Origin: Halobacteriovoraceae bacterium
GTDB taxonomy: Bacteria; Bdellovibrionota; Bacteriovoracia; Bacteriovoracales; Bacteriovoracaceae
DNA: 64,000 nt
Direction of reading: 5' to 3'
Assembly (NCBI GenBank): GCA_002713145.1
Contig: PAVS01000001.1
Location: 124,001 to 188,000, forward strand
This document shows, piece after piece, positions 9,221 to 18,514 of this stretch; the stretch's first letter is position 1; each line of letters begins with the position of its first letter. Made by a program: the position numbers and the translations under genes. A model generated the notes under the pieces. That model was not told the DNA's origin and ran no database searches. It worked only from the letters and a program-made list of their open reading frames with translations.

Positions 9221-10087
9221 ATGGAGTTTAAAGAATATTTATCTGCAAAAGATAAGGAAATTCTTTTTGATGAACCTCATACTTGCTATTTGTATTCAGA
9301 GCATTACCAGATCTTAATTTTAAAATATTTAGAATTAGAAGAAGATAGTTTTGAAGATAGATTTTTACGATTTATTTTCTTTAATAATGCTATTTTTGTA
9401 TTAAATGAAGCCAATGATTTAGAGCGCCTCCATTCATATGAAGAGATATTCGAAATGTTTTTTGTTAAGGTAGAGCTTTTAGAAGATTATTTGATGGAAC
9501 AAGCAAGACAGCTCGAAGTTCTTGAGGATAAACTATATGAAAGACGTGTTCCTCGAGCTTTTATGGATATTTGGTTTTACTACAAAAAAGATATCTCGAA
9601 AATTGAAAGGGCTCTTTCTAGAAACTTACAAGTCTGCCAAGATCTATTACAATCAAATATTTTTGATGGAGATGAAGAAAGACTCATTCGGCCAGTCTCT
9701 CATTTTTTAAGTTTACTGAGCCGTAACTCTCAACATCATATTCAAAAACTTGATAGCTTACACCATTATTATAACTCGATTAAAGGTGATCGAATGAATA
9801 GTAGTTTGTACCTTCTGGCCATTATTTCTGGTGTGTTTCTTCCCTTAAATCTTATCGTTGGATTTTTTGGGATGAATTCAAACAATATGTTTCTCAGTCA
9901 ACATCAAAATGGTACTGAAATCATACTTTACTCAATCATTGTAGTATTTTTTACTTTGATGCTAGGTCTTCCTCTGCTTAAATTTATTGATCAATGGATC
10001 TTAAGAAGATTTTTGGGTCGTTATACTTTTTATGCAAGTCTATCTAAGAAGCTTGATGATATCTCTGATAAATTTTCAGTAAAATAA
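9221..10087 (+). CDS. CorA-family divalent cation channel-like protein
   Basis: 288 residues ending in two membrane segments (about 200-220 and 238-258). Between them lies the family signature GMN (residues 217-219, in FFGMNSNN), which defines CorA/ZntB/Mrs2 channels. The long acidic, helical cytoplasmic N-terminal part is typical, although at under 300 residues it is slightly shorter than the CorA norm of about 316. Start ATG 9221 follows a GGAGAAAAG ribosome site and lies one base after the response-regulator stop, so it is last in the signalling operon. Mg2+ or another divalent metal is the likely ion. Its place with signalling genes is unusual and suggests co-regulation, not a housekeeping Mg2+ role. 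Confidence 0.85.
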   Translation: MEFKEYLSAKDKEILFDEPHTCYLYSEHYQILILKYLELEEDSFEDRFLRFIFFNNAIFVLNEANDLERLHSYEEIFEMFFVKVELLEDYLMEQARQLEVLEDKLYERRVPRAFMDIWFYYKKDISKIERALSRNLQVCQDLLQSNIFDGDEERLIRPVSHFLSLLSRNSQHHIQKLDSLHHYYNSIKGDRMNSSLYLLAIISGVFLPLNLIVGFFGMNSNNMFLSQHQNGTEIILYSIIVVFFTLMLGLPLLKFIDQWILRRFLGRYTFYASLSKKLDDISDKFSVK

Positions 10088-10099
10088 TTGTGAGTTCTT

Positions 10100-10759
10100 T
10101 TAGGAATCAAAGCGAATAAACTGATCAATCAGTTTATTGCCGGAAGATTTAATTTTCAGTGCGAGCTGTTTATCGGAAATATTCAGCTTGTTCTCGATGT
10201 ATTTTAATGAACTTTCTGGGTGGCCTTGAATAGTCCAAAGTTGGTGACGCTTATGTTTGAGAACCTCAAAGGGTGATTGATCGGTATGAGCAATGATTTC
10301 AAATTCTTTGGGGATTTTCTTGACCACTTGCTGGTGAGCGTAGGGCATCGGAAAATGGGAACCAAAGTCATGCCCCCAAATCTTCTGTTGGAAATGAACA
10401 TCACGAACCAGTTCAAAATTTTCTTGGCTTTGATTAATATAATCTATGTCTCCTCCATAATGATGAACAAAAAGCTGATGTCCAAAACAAATGCCAAGGG
10501 TAGGAGTGTTGTTTTGAATATGTGGGAGTAAAAATTGTAAAAGTTCTTTATGCCAAGGCTCATTATCCGTGACATGGGAGGCAGAACCTAAGACGATGAC
10601 TTTTTCAACTTTGGGTAAATCATAAAGAGAGGCCATGCCAAATCTTGCGGGTTGGTGATAAGTAGCCACTAAATTGTTCCTCAATATGATTTCATTCACG
10701 CAGTGATTGATGGGCTCGTTTATAAAATTATCAATGAAGGCGACTGTTTTCATGGCCAT
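10100..10759 (-). CDS. class I glutamine amidotransferase (GMP-synthase-like GATase)
   Basis: A 219-residue GATase1 domain. The nucleophile is C91 in GICFGHQL, and the His/Glu pair of the triad is in GHPES (H180, E182). No synthetase domain is attached, so it resembles stand-alone YfeJ-like GATases whose acceptor is unknown. Two starts are possible (ATG 10759 or 10753). It is convergent with the CorA-like gene across 12 bases, and its upstream side faces the CheB-CheR hybrid gene across a 140-base divergent intergenic region. Substrate assignment is not possible from sequence. Confidence 0.85.
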   Translation of the reverse strand: MAMKTVAFIDNFINEPINHCVNEIILRNNLVATYHQPARFGMASLYDLPKVEKVIVLGSASHVTDNEPWHKELLQFLLPHIQNNTPTLGICFGHQLFVHHYGGDIDYINQSQENFELVRDVHFQQKIWGHDFGSHFPMPYAHQQVVKKIPKEFEIIAHTDQSPFEVLKHKRHQLWTIQGHPESSLKYIENKLNISDKQLALKIKSSGNKLIDQFIRFDS

Positions 10760-10899
10760 ATCATATCATCATTGCTCTTTAGGGAAAATGTGTAGAAATC
10801 TACATAATTCGCCGCATTAAATTGAATGACTTTTAATCCTACAAATGCTAGATTTTATTCTTTTTTAACGAGAATAGTACTATGTTTTAGGATGTTGAA

Positions 10900-13800
10900 A
10901 TGAGTGAGAAAAAAGGTGGTGAAGAAAGCTTGTTTTGGGTTGGAATTGGCGCTTCCGCTGGAGGGCTGGAGTCAATTCAAGAACTTTGTCAAAATCTCCC
11001 CAACAACTCCAATGTGGTTTACATTATTGCCCAGCATCTTTCACCTAAACACAAAAGCATGTTACCAGACCTCATCCAACGCAATGTTGATTTAAAAGTC
11101 ATGACTATAAAAGATGGTATTGAACCTAGACCTAACACCATCTATATCACTCCCCCTCAAAAAGACGTTCAAATTGAAGATGGAAAGATTAGATTGATTC
11201 ACTCTAATGAAGAACATATCCCAAAACCAAGTATTAATCAGCTCTTTGTTTCTCTGGCCAATGCCAAAAAAGAGCAGGCAATTGGTGTGATTCTCTCTGG
11301 AACGGGATCTGATGGTGCCATCGGTATTAAAGAAATAAGAGGTCTTGGAGGGATAACTCTCGCCCAAGATCCTGAATCTGCTAAATATGATGGAATGCCG
11401 TGTTCGGCAATTGATACGGAATGCGTTGATCATATTCTTACTCCTAAAGAGATGGGGAAACTCATCACTCGCTTAGGAACAGAACTTCCAGAGAGTGAAA
11501 AAAAAGATATGGGCATTGAGCAAAATGATAGTTTTGCTGATCTCATGGATTTTATTCAATCGAAAACGGGAATTAATTTTAAGCATTATAAAAAAGGGAC
11601 TCTTCAAAGAAGAATTCAAAGAAGAATGATTGCGGTGGGGACTCAAGAGTTCAGTGATTATGCTAGTTATGTGAAGAAAAATGATAGTGAAGTCTATTTG
11701 CTTTACAAAGATATCCTTATTTCTGTTACTAATTTTTTTCGAGATAAAAAACACTTCGAAAGCTTAAAGACAACGATCCAAGAAGTGGTTGATTCTAAAA
11801 AAAGTCAATCCCATATAAGAGTTTGGAGTGTGGGCTGCGCTACCGGGGAAGAACCTTATAGTATAGGAATTTTATTTGCTGAAGCCTTTGGAGGCGTTGA
11901 GAAATTAGCGGAGAAGAATCTGCAAATTTTTGCAACAGATGTAGATCAAGAGGCTTTGGATGTGGCCAGACGGGGGCTTTATAATAAAGCGACAATGTTA
12001 GATGTTCCAGAGGAGTATATTAGCAAATATTTTGTGAAAAAAGGTGAGAGCTATGAGGTGATCAAGCCACTTAGAGATGTGGTGCTTTTTGCCAGTCATA
12101 ATGTGATTGATGATCCACCTTTTTTGAGAATGAACTTAATTGCCTGCCGAAACTTACTCATTTATTTTGAACAGGACCTACAAAAGAAAATTTATAATAT
12201 TTTTCATTACGCACTTCAAGGAAAAGGTTATCTGTTTTTAGGAAAATCAGAGTCAACGGTTCAGTTAAACCAGTTGTTTCGCCCAAGTGAATCCAAGATG
12301 AAGATCTATCAAAAAAGGTCTGGAGTACAAAATTTACTCAATCATAGTTTTGGGCGCCAGTATACGGGAAGCCGCTTCCAACAAAAAGTAAAGTCTAGAG
12401 AGAGAGATCAAGAAAATGCTGTACGGGCTTATGAGTCTCTTGTCACCCATTTAGGAAAAGCGAGTTTGGTGGTTGATGAGAACTTAAATATTGAACGAGT
12501 TTTTGGTGATGCCACGCCTTTTTTAAAAATTGCTGACCTCAAGCCCATGTGGAATTTAGGTGAAATTGTTAATGAGGCTCATCAACACGAAATTAAAGCC
12601 CTCGCTTTTAAGTCGTTAAGAACCAATACCGTGGTACAAGGCCAGCCTAGAAAAATTAAAATTGATGGCAAGGTGACTCTTAACCGAGTCAAGATTTACC
12701 CACTGCAGGCGGAAGATTCTGTGGAGAAATTTCTCCTCGTCGTATTTGAAACAGTGGAAGAGAAAGAATCTATTTCAGAGCGAAAAGATGGGGAGACTTC
12801 TGCTCAAGAAATTAAAGCACTAGAAGACGAACTTGCTGCTGCAAGAGAGCATTTGCAAACGGTGATTGAAGAGTTGGAAACTTCCAATGAAGAACTACAA
12901 TCAACCAATGAAGAACTTCAATCCTCTAATGAAGAGTTACAGTCATCAAATGAAGAGTTGGAAACAACAAATGAAGAGATGCAATCCACCAATGAAGAGC
13001 TGCTTACGGTAAATGAAGAGCTCAATACTAAAACCAATGAGCTCGAGAGAACATCCAATGAGCTTACAAATATTAAGAACTCCTTGGAGTTTCCTCTCGT
13101 TGTTTTAAACCATAAAGATGAAATTATTCGGGCGAATAAGAAAGCTGAGAAGTTTTTTAATGAATCCATCAAAGGTAAAATCTTTGAAAATGTCTTACCC
13201 AAGCAATTAAGAAAGTTTGATATTTTAGATAAAATAGAAAAAGTAAAACAAGAAGGGATATCAGAAAAGCTGCAACTAGAAATGGATAAGTCCTATTACT
13301 GGCTTCATATCACGCCTTTTAGAACCATGAAACACACGGTGAAGGGTGTGATTTTAAGTTTTATCAACAATACTGATTTTATGATGCAACAAAAGCTTCT
13401 CGACTCTAGTCGAAAAAAAGCTCAAGCAGCTAATGTGGCAAAAGCAGACTTTTTGGCCAATATGAGTCATGAAATTAGAACACCCCTCAATGCCATATGC
13501 TGTATACCTGAAATGCTAGAGACTTCTTTTGATGACCCCGCTATGAGAGAAGAGCTCATTTCTATTCTCAAAAATAGCTCGAATAATCTCAAAGAATTGG
13601 TAGATGATATTTTAGACTTCTCTAAGTTAGAGGCAGGCCAAGTCAAGCTTGAGCACGCGACATTTAATCTACGGGACTTAGTGACAGAGCTTTTAAATAC
13701 CTATTCTGTTCAGGCTTCGGAGAAAAATATTTCCCTTTCCACTCAAATCACCAAAAAAACACCGGAGTATTTTATTGGTGATTCACTGCGATTAAAACAG

Positions 13801-14574
13801 GTGATCTCAAATCTCATCTCTAATGCCATAAAATTTACCGAAGACGGAGAAGTTTTTATTAATGTGTTTGGGGAGCATGATGAGGATGACCATAAAAACT
13901 TTAAGCTTGTTTTTCAAATTGAAGATACCGGCATTGGTATGACCAAAGAAGAGTTGCAGCTAGTCTTTGAGAAATTCTCACAAGCTCATGGCTCTATTTC
14001 AGCAAATTTTGGAGGGACTGGTCTCGGTTTATCTATCGTTAAAGAGCTGGTTGAACTTATGAGTGGATTTATTGATATTCAGAGTGAAAAAGGAGAGGGA
14101 ACGACTTTTATTCTAAAAATACCCCTACAAATTGCTTCTAAAAAAGGTATTGAGCAATTAGATAAAAAGAAGAAGCTTAATAAAATTTTTGATGATGAGA
14201 AAGAAGCTGAAAAAAAACCAGTCCTCGTCGTAGAAGATAATGATGCTAATTTATTTGTCATAACGACTTATTTAAAAAAACTAGGATGTCATTACCAAGT
14301 TGCGAAGTCAGGGAAAGAAGGGTTGAGCAAAGTCAAAAAACAAGATTTTCCTCTTGTCCTGTTAGATATACAAATGAATGAGATGGATGGATTTGAAGTT
14401 TTCGAAAACCTTAAGAAAATTGACGAAGCGAAAAGACCTAAAGTTATTGCGGTGACAGCACATGTTCATGAAAGTATCAGACAAAAAACAAAAGAGGTTG
14501 GGATGAATGATTTTTTAGCTAAACCAATTGAGCTTAGTAAATTGCATTCTTTACTTGAAAAATACTTACAATAG
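10900..14574 (+). CDS. CheB-CheR-PAS-histidine kinase-receiver hybrid
   Basis: A 1224-residue cytoplasmic signalling protein. Order: CheB methylesterase at about 10-195 with complete triad S19 (GASAGG), H46 (AQHL) and D138 (GTGSDG); CheR methyltransferase at about 210-480 with an arginine-rich N-domain and SAM loop SVGCATGEEPYS; a PAS-like region; a long coiled coil at about 645-740 built from repeated NEELQS/NEELET heptads; a second PAS; HisKA with H857 (MSHEIRTPL); HATPase with NAIKF and GTGLGLS; and a receiver with D1156 (LLDIQMNEMDGFE). Families of this architecture are known but their methyl targets are not. No chemoreceptor is encoded here. A solo CheB and a methyltransferase follow directly, suggesting one functional unit. 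Confidence 0.93.
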   Translation: MSEKKGGEESLFWVGIGASAGGLESIQELCQNLPNNSNVVYIIAQHLSPKHKSMLPDLIQRNVDLKVMTIKDGIEPRPNTIYITPPQKDVQIEDGKIRLIHSNEEHIPKPSINQLFVSLANAKKEQAIGVILSGTGSDGAIGIKEIRGLGGITLAQDPESAKYDGMPCSAIDTECVDHILTPKEMGKLITRLGTELPESEKKDMGIEQNDSFADLMDFIQSKTGINFKHYKKGTLQRRIQRRMIAVGTQEFSDYASYVKKNDSEVYLLYKDILISVTNFFRDKKHFESLKTTIQEVVDSKKSQSHIRVWSVGCATGEEPYSIGILFAEAFGGVEKLAEKNLQIFATDVDQEALDVARRGLYNKATMLDVPEEYISKYFVKKGESYEVIKPLRDVVLFASHNVIDDPPFLRMNLIACRNLLIYFEQDLQKKIYNIFHYALQGKGYLFLGKSESTVQLNQLFRPSESKMKIYQKRSGVQNLLNHSFGRQYTGSRFQQKVKSRERDQENAVRAYESLVTHLGKASLVVDENLNIERVFGDATPFLKIADLKPMWNLGEIVNEAHQHEIKALAFKSLRTNTVVQGQPRKIKIDGKVTLNRVKIYPLQAEDSVEKFLLVVFETVEEKESISERKDGETSAQEIKALEDELAAAREHLQTVIEELETSNEELQSTNEELQSSNEELQSSNEELETTNEEMQSTNEELLTVNEELNTKTNELERTSNELTNIKNSLEFPLVVLNHKDEIIRANKKAEKFFNESIKGKIFENVLPKQLRKFDILDKIEKVKQEGISEKLQLEMDKSYYWLHITPFRTMKHTVKGVILSFINNTDFMMQQKLLDSSRKKAQAANVAKADFLANMSHEIRTPLNAICCIPEMLETSFDDPAMREELISILKNSSNNLKELVDDILDFSKLEAGQVKLEHATFNLRDLVTELLNTYSVQASEKNISLSTQITKKTPEYFIGDSLRLKQVISNLISNAIKFTEDGEVFINVFGEHDEDDHKNFKLVFQIEDTGIGMTKEELQLVFEKFSQAHGSISANFGGTGLGLSIVKELVELMSGFIDIQSEKGEGTTFILKIPLQIASKKGIEQLDKKKKLNKIFDDEKEAEKKPVLVVEDNDANLFVITTYLKKLGCHYQVAKSGKEGLSKVKKQDFPLVLLDIQMNEMDGFEVFENLKKIDEAKRPKVIAVTAHVHESIRQKTKEVGMNDFLAKPIELSKLHSLLEKYLQ

Positions 14575-14582
14575 AGAGAATT

Positions 14583-15266
14583 ATGTCTGGTATTAAACTC
14601 AAATATCCCCCGGCTTACCCTGTATTCTTTTTAGGCGGTTCCGCGGGAGCCGTGGAAGCTTTCAAAGAAATTGCCCATGCTCTGCCCAATGATTTTCCTG
14701 CTCCACTTTTCTTTATTCTTCATCGTAAGAAAGGAGGAGAAAATAAGCAGAATCTCCTTCCAGATATAATTAGAAATGTGACTGACTTAGAAGTCTGTGA
14801 ACCAGAAGATGGTGAGATCGTGCGTTCGAGAAGAATCTATATCGCGCCGATAGATAAGCATCTCTATGTAGAAGATAACCGCATCTATCTCAGAGATGAG
14901 CCTGAAGAGAGTGCGTGGAGACCGTCCATCAATGTTCTCTTTAAATCAGGAGCTAAGGAATATAAGCAAAGAACTGTTTGCGTTTTACTGACTGGACTTT
15001 TGGATGATGGAGTCGATGGGCTCATCAGTTGCACTAAGCACGGTGGAGTCACGATTGCTCAGTCTCCCGAAGATGCCTACCAACCCAATCTACCCCTGAA
15101 CGCAATTTTAAAAGACCATCCCAGTTATGTAGCACCTATTAAAGATATGGCCTTGTTATTATGTGAACTGGCTCAATATGAAGGAGAGGCTGAACTCACG
15201 AGGTCTATCATAGAAAAAGCGGCGCTCACCGCAAGGTTAGAGAAAAAAGCTTTAAAAGAAAAATAA
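14583..15266 (+). CDS. stand-alone CheB-type methylesterase domain
   Basis: A 227-residue CheB catalytic domain without the usual N-terminal receiver. The triad positions are kept: S20 (GGSAGAVEA), H47 (ILHRKK) and D142 in LTGLLDDGVDG, although that last loop departs from the usual LTGMGSDG. The protein begins eight bases after the hybrid CheB-CheR-kinase gene and is probably co-transcribed with it. Lacking a receiver, it cannot be controlled by direct phosphorylation; it may act constitutively or as a regulatory partner of the hybrid. Its target residues are unknown. Confidence 0.88.
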   Translation: MSGIKLKYPPAYPVFFLGGSAGAVEAFKEIAHALPNDFPAPLFFILHRKKGGENKQNLLPDIIRNVTDLEVCEPEDGEIVRSRRIYIAPIDKHLYVEDNRIYLRDEPEESAWRPSINVLFKSGAKEYKQRTVCVLLTGLLDDGVDGLISCTKHGGVTIAQSPEDAYQPNLPLNAILKDHPSYVAPIKDMALLLCELAQYEGEAELTRSIIEKAALTARLEKKALKEK

Positions 15267-15277
15267 AGGAGATCCTA

Positions 15278-16042
15278 ATGCGACATCGAATTCAACTCCC
15301 CATGGAGGAATATAAAAGCCTATCTCAAAATGAGGCTTTTTTTTATTTAACCCATGACAATGGAGAGAAGGAAAAAATACTTTTCCATGATTATGCTCGC
15401 ATTTATCAAACTCCAAAATTATATGAACAAATATTCTATGATCGCTTGCGGTGCAAGTCTCCCCAAGTGGTCACCGATATACTTTATAAGGCGCTGAAAA
15501 CTGAAAATAAAAATTTCACAGAACTTAGAGTGCTAGATTTTGGAGCGGGAAATGGCTTGATGGGTGAAGCCCTTGATACCTATGGTGTCGCTAGATTAGT
15601 AGGAGCAGATATTGAAGCAATGGCCCGTGAAGCTGCTCATAGAGATCGAGCAGGTGTCTATGACGAATATTATGTAAGAGATTTCACTCAACTAAGTGAG
15701 AATCAAATCTCTGAGATTCAAGATTGGGGCTTTGATTGTCTGACCACTGTTGCAGCATTAGGGTTTGGAGATATTCCTGTTAAGGCGTTTCATCAGGCGA
15801 TGAACCTTATCAATGAAAACGGATGGGTGGCTTTTAATATAAAAGAATCTTTTATTACTCCTAATGATCAATCTGGATTTTCAAAATATATAAGGCAGCT
15901 GATTTTGTCTGAGCATTGGGAAGTGCATTTTATTGAAAGATATAAACACAGACTTTCACTAGAGGGTGTACCTCTTTATTATTATGCTATTGTCGCACGC
16001 AAGAGATCTCATATACCTGAGAGTTTACTGCCTCAGTCTTAA
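15278..16042 (+). CDS. class I SAM-dependent methyltransferase
   Basis: 254 residues; a strong AAGGAG site precedes ATG 15278. The SAM-binding glycine loop is VLDFGAGNGLMGEAL at about residues 87-101, followed by an acidic beta-2 end (VGADIE) and WVAFNIKE strand 5 features of methyltransferase-11/25 type enzymes. It lies 11 bases behind the solo CheB, making a three-gene set of methyl-adding and methyl-removing activities. The substrate is unknown. Its 3' end interlocks with a small convergent gene by four bases. An intrinsic-terminator-like hairpin lies inside its first 70 bases (see 15314-15344). Confidence 0.8.
   Translation: MRHRIQLPMEEYKSLSQNEAFFYLTHDNGEKEKILFHDYARIYQTPKLYEQIFYDRLRCKSPQVVTDILYKALKTENKNFTELRVLDFGAGNGLMGEALDTYGVARLVGADIEAMAREAAHRDRAGVYDEYYVRDFTQLSENQISEIQDWGFDCLTTVAALGFGDIPVKAFHQAMNLINENGWVAFNIKESFITPNDQSGFSKYIRQLILSEHWEVHFIERYKHRLSLEGVPLYYYAIVARKRSHIPESLLPQS
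15314..15344 (+). terminator. terminator-like hairpin inside the methyltransferase 5' coding region
   Basis: An 8-bp perfect stem, AAAAGCCT (15314-15321) with AGGCTTTT (15333-15340), has an 11-base loop and runs into eight consecutive T (15337-15344). It sits about 36 bases after the start codon of the methyltransferase gene, so if active it would stop transcripts of the CheB operon before the methyltransferase unless ribosomes cover it. It is kept in frame as coding sequence, so it could be coincidental in AT-rich DNA. Confidence 0.4.
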
Positions 16043-16206
16043 GTCAGCTGATTCTCTTCAGGAAAATACTCTGCGAGATTTTCTTTGCGAACCTTTGGTC
16101 TTCTGGGGTGAGAAATTCTTTTTTGAGAATGCTCACCACCTCGTTTCCAAGAGTTCTTAAAGCTACGCAACATAGTTTTTAAATAGTTTAACACTTTCTG
16201 TAGCAT
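16039..16206 (-). CDS. small basic hypothetical protein (55 aa)
   Basis: An unannotated-size reading frame of 55 codons on the reverse strand from ATG 16206, preceded by a full AGGAGG ribosome site with five-base spacing (16212-16217). The product begins MLQKVLNYLKTMLRSFKNSW, has a centre rich in Arg/Lys/His, and ends EENQLT. It shows no membrane segment and no family I recognise. Its stop codon interlocks with that of the methyltransferase gene (TTAA, 16039-16042), a pattern seen at other genuine convergent pairs here. The ideal ribosome site and this geometry are the main support; a nucleic-acid-binding role would fit the charge but is speculation. Confidence 0.6.
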   Translation of the reverse strand: MLQKVLNYLKTMLRSFKNSWKRGGEHSQKRISHPRRPKVRKENLAEYFPEENQLT

Positions 16207-16247
16207 ACATGCCTCCTGGCTATTTATAGCATATTTGCATAAAAGAT

Positions 16248-16544
16248 ATGTGTAAATTACTACATCTAAATATGACTCTTAAAAGGGGACATAATTCACC
16301 TTTTAATTCTATATTAAGATGTATGAGAGAGCGTGAATTAGAAGATCGAGCTTTACACAATGTCCTATCAACTTTAAGTCAAAAGTACCCAGATCTTTAT
16401 TATGAAAATACTAATTATATCTCAAGACTCGTCTATCAATATGTGCATGAGAGCCCAGATATTTCTCTAGAAGATCAGGAGATTCTTAACGAGCTTAAAG
16501 TTGATGATATAATGTATAAGCTGAGTTTTAAGACTGTTCATTAA
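16248..16544 (+). CDS. hypothetical protein, about 98 aa
   Basis: A 98-codon frame with a mostly helical, acidic C-terminal half (YPDLYYENTNYISRLVYQYV) and a basic N-terminus. No start has a clear ribosome site; ATG 16248, 16272 or 16323 are all possible and the last gives a more uniform 73-residue protein. I recognise no family. It lies between the divergent small gene and the pirin gene and may be transcribed alone. Amino-acid composition looks coding (few rare residues, amphipathic helices), which is the main reason to keep it. Confidence 0.45.
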   Translation: MCKLLHLNMTLKRGHNSPFNSILRCMRERELEDRALHNVLSTLSQKYPDLYYENTNYISRLVYQYVHESPDISLEDQEILNELKVDDIMYKLSFKTVH

Positions 16545-16580
16545 CTATACATGTCTCATATATTTCTATAATGTATTCCT

Positions 16581-17503
16581 ATGAGTCATTATCAAATAAA
16601 TCCCATCAGTGAATCTCAAGATAAAGCTTCAAGTTGTTCTGAAATATTGAAAATCATTCCGGCCCGTGAAAAAGACCTAGGCGGGTTTAGTGTCAGAAGA
16701 GTGTTGCCAGTAACCGGTCAACGGATGGTGGGACCTTGGATTTTTTCGATCATATGGGACCTCATCATTTTTCACCTTCAACCGGCATAAATGTAAGACC
16801 TCATCCTCATATAAACCTAGCGACCGTCACCTATACTTTTGAAGGGGAAATCTGGCATCGTGATTCAGTGGGCAGTGATAGGGTCATTACTCCAGGTGCT
16901 GTGAATCTTATGGTTGCTGGAAGTGGAATTGTTCATTCTGAAAGAACGAAGCCAAACGTCTATCAATCAGGACAAAAGCTAAATGGACTCCAGTTATGGT
17001 TGGCCTTGCCTGAAAAAGATGAGGAAGTCTCCCCAAGTTTTCACCATTATCAAGCGAACGAGATCCCAGAAGTTCAAGTGGGGGGTGTGTCAGTACGAGT
17101 TATAATGGGAGAAGCTTATGGAATCTGTTCTCCGGTTAAAACCTTTGCCCAAACTCTTTATATTGAATTAGTATTAAATAAAGATCAAAAACTTGTACTC
17201 CCGCAAATAGAGGAATATGGAGTTTATGTTGTTGAAGGCTCATTGATGATCAATGGTCAAAAAGTATCTTTCTATGAAATGGCAGTTTTAAACTCCGATA
17301 AAAAAATAGAAGTCCAAGCCTTAGAGAATAAGACAATTCTTGTGGTTATAGGGGGAGAGAAACTCTCAAAGCGTTTTATTGAATGGAATTTTGTCTCATC
17401 AGATAGAGAGCGAATTAAAAAAGCTAAGCAAGACTGGGAGCAAGGTTTGTTTCCTACAATTCCAGGTGATGAAGAGGAATATATTCCACTGCCAAAATCT
17501 TAA
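16581..17503 (+). pseudogene. pirin-family cupin protein interrupted by a one-base frameshift
   Basis: Two overlapping frames together encode one complete pirin/YhhW-like bicupin. The first frame (from ATG 16581) gives the pirin N-terminus up to GQRMVGPWIF; the second, shifted by one base, continues FFDHMGPHHFSP and runs to 17503. The join is a run of six T at 16741-16746; seven T would restore one frame. The metal-site residues are intact in the second part: HPH (in VRPHPHINLATV), WHRDS, and the IVHSE His/Glu pair. Pirins are Fe-binding cupins, some with quercetinase activity. The gene may be a sequencing/assembly error, a fresh mutation, or rescued by slippage on the T run. No other decay is visible, favouring error or recent change. 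Confidence 0.85.
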
Positions 17504-18514
17504 TTAAACTCGCTCTAAAACCACATTAGCTGCTAGGCCTCCGCCTCCTGCAGAAATAAGAAGAATTTTGTCAGCAGACTTTAAATGATTGCTTTGTAAT
17601 AAATGACTTAAGGCCAGACCTGTTGAAGCCCCAGCTGTGTTACCTGTCTTTTGAACTATCTCAATAACTTTCTCATTGGGAAGCTCAAGCTGCCTCGCAA
17701 CTTCTCTTACTAGATGGAGATTAGCCTGATGAGGTACCACCCAATCAATATCTTCAAGTGTTAAATGAGTATTTTTTAAAATCTGTCGACTTGACTCCAC
17801 CATTCCAGATACGGCTTTAACAAAAAGTTTTGGGCCACTTTTCATTTTAAGAAAGTGATCTGATGGCTCTTGGCTGAGATGAGCAGGAGTTCTACTTCCC
17901 CCGGCTTGAATGGCAATAATATCGGCGACACTGCCATCGCTATACATCTCTCCTGCTATAAATTTGAATTCAGCACTTTTTTTATTTGGACTTATGAGTG
18001 AGCAAGCAGCTCCATCACCAAATAAACTGGTGGCCGACAAATCCCTTTTACTTAAAAATTTTGAACGGATATCGGCAGCAATTAAAAGGATGTCTTTGTG
18101 TTGAGCAGTCGCAAGTTGAGCCGCAGTGATAAGACCTGTTACAAAACCGGCACAGGCCGCTCCCAAATCAAAGCAGCCGATATTTTTTAACTGGGCTTTA
18201 TCCTGGATAATGGGGCTCACAGGAGGGGAGGGATAGTCCCCTGAAATAGTGGCTACAATAAGTTGAGATAAAGTGTTTGGATCAAGAGGATAAGTTTTTT
18301 TAAACTTTTTGAGGCAGGCTAGTGCGAGATCACTTAAGGCTTCGTTATCTTCAACCCAATGCCTTTTCTCAATACCTGTTCGGTTTTGAATCCATTCAGG
18401 CTTGACCGTCGCATCTAACCATTTCACCAGATCATGATTGGTCATCACACGTGAAGGAAGATATCCAGCGGGGCCCTGAATATAAATATCTTGAGTCGGA
18501 ATAAAAAGACTCAC
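17504..18514 (-). CDS. beta-ketoacyl-ACP synthase III-like enzyme (locus copy 1)
   Basis: 336 residues of FabH/KAS III fold with the full Cys-His-Asn triad: C121 (GAACAGFVTG), H262 (VPHQANLHL) and N292 (KTGNTAGAST). Family members condense an acyl-CoA or acyl-ACP with malonyl-ACP, or transfer acyl groups. It is the last gene of a leftward three-gene operon with an acyl carrier protein and an SDR reductase, overlapping the SDR gene by four bases (ATGA type). A dedicated ACP and a second KAS III-like gene at 22327 indicate secondary metabolism and not the housekeeping fatty-acid pathway. Its stop codon abuts the pirin stop with no gap. Confidence 0.92.
   Translation of the reverse strand: MSLFIPTQDIYIQGPAGYLPSRVMTNHDLVKWLDATVKPEWIQNRTGIEKRHWVEDNEALSDLALACLKKFKKTYPLDPNTLSQLIVATISGDYPSPPVSPIIQDKAQLKNIGCFDLGAACAGFVTGLITAAQLATAQHKDILLIAADIRSKFLSKRDLSATSLFGDGAACSLISPNKKSAEFKFIAGEMYSDGSVADIIAIQAGGSRTPAHLSQEPSDHFLKMKSGPKLFVKAVSGMVESSRQILKNTHLTLEDIDWVVPHQANLHLVREVARQLELPNEKVIEIVQKTGNTAGASTGLALSHLLQSNHLKSADKILLISAGGGGLAANVVLERV

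Noticed and set aside
12840-13060. Antisense Ser-rich reading frame opposite the CheB-CheR coiled coil
   Set aside because: It mirrors the NEELQS heptad codons of the real gene and has no ribosome site.
16736-16750. Programmed -1 frameshift site in the pirin gene
   Set aside because: The T run allows P-site slippage, but the standard X-XXY-YYZ heptamer is not in the zero frame and no downstream structure is evident; indel or sequence error is simpler.
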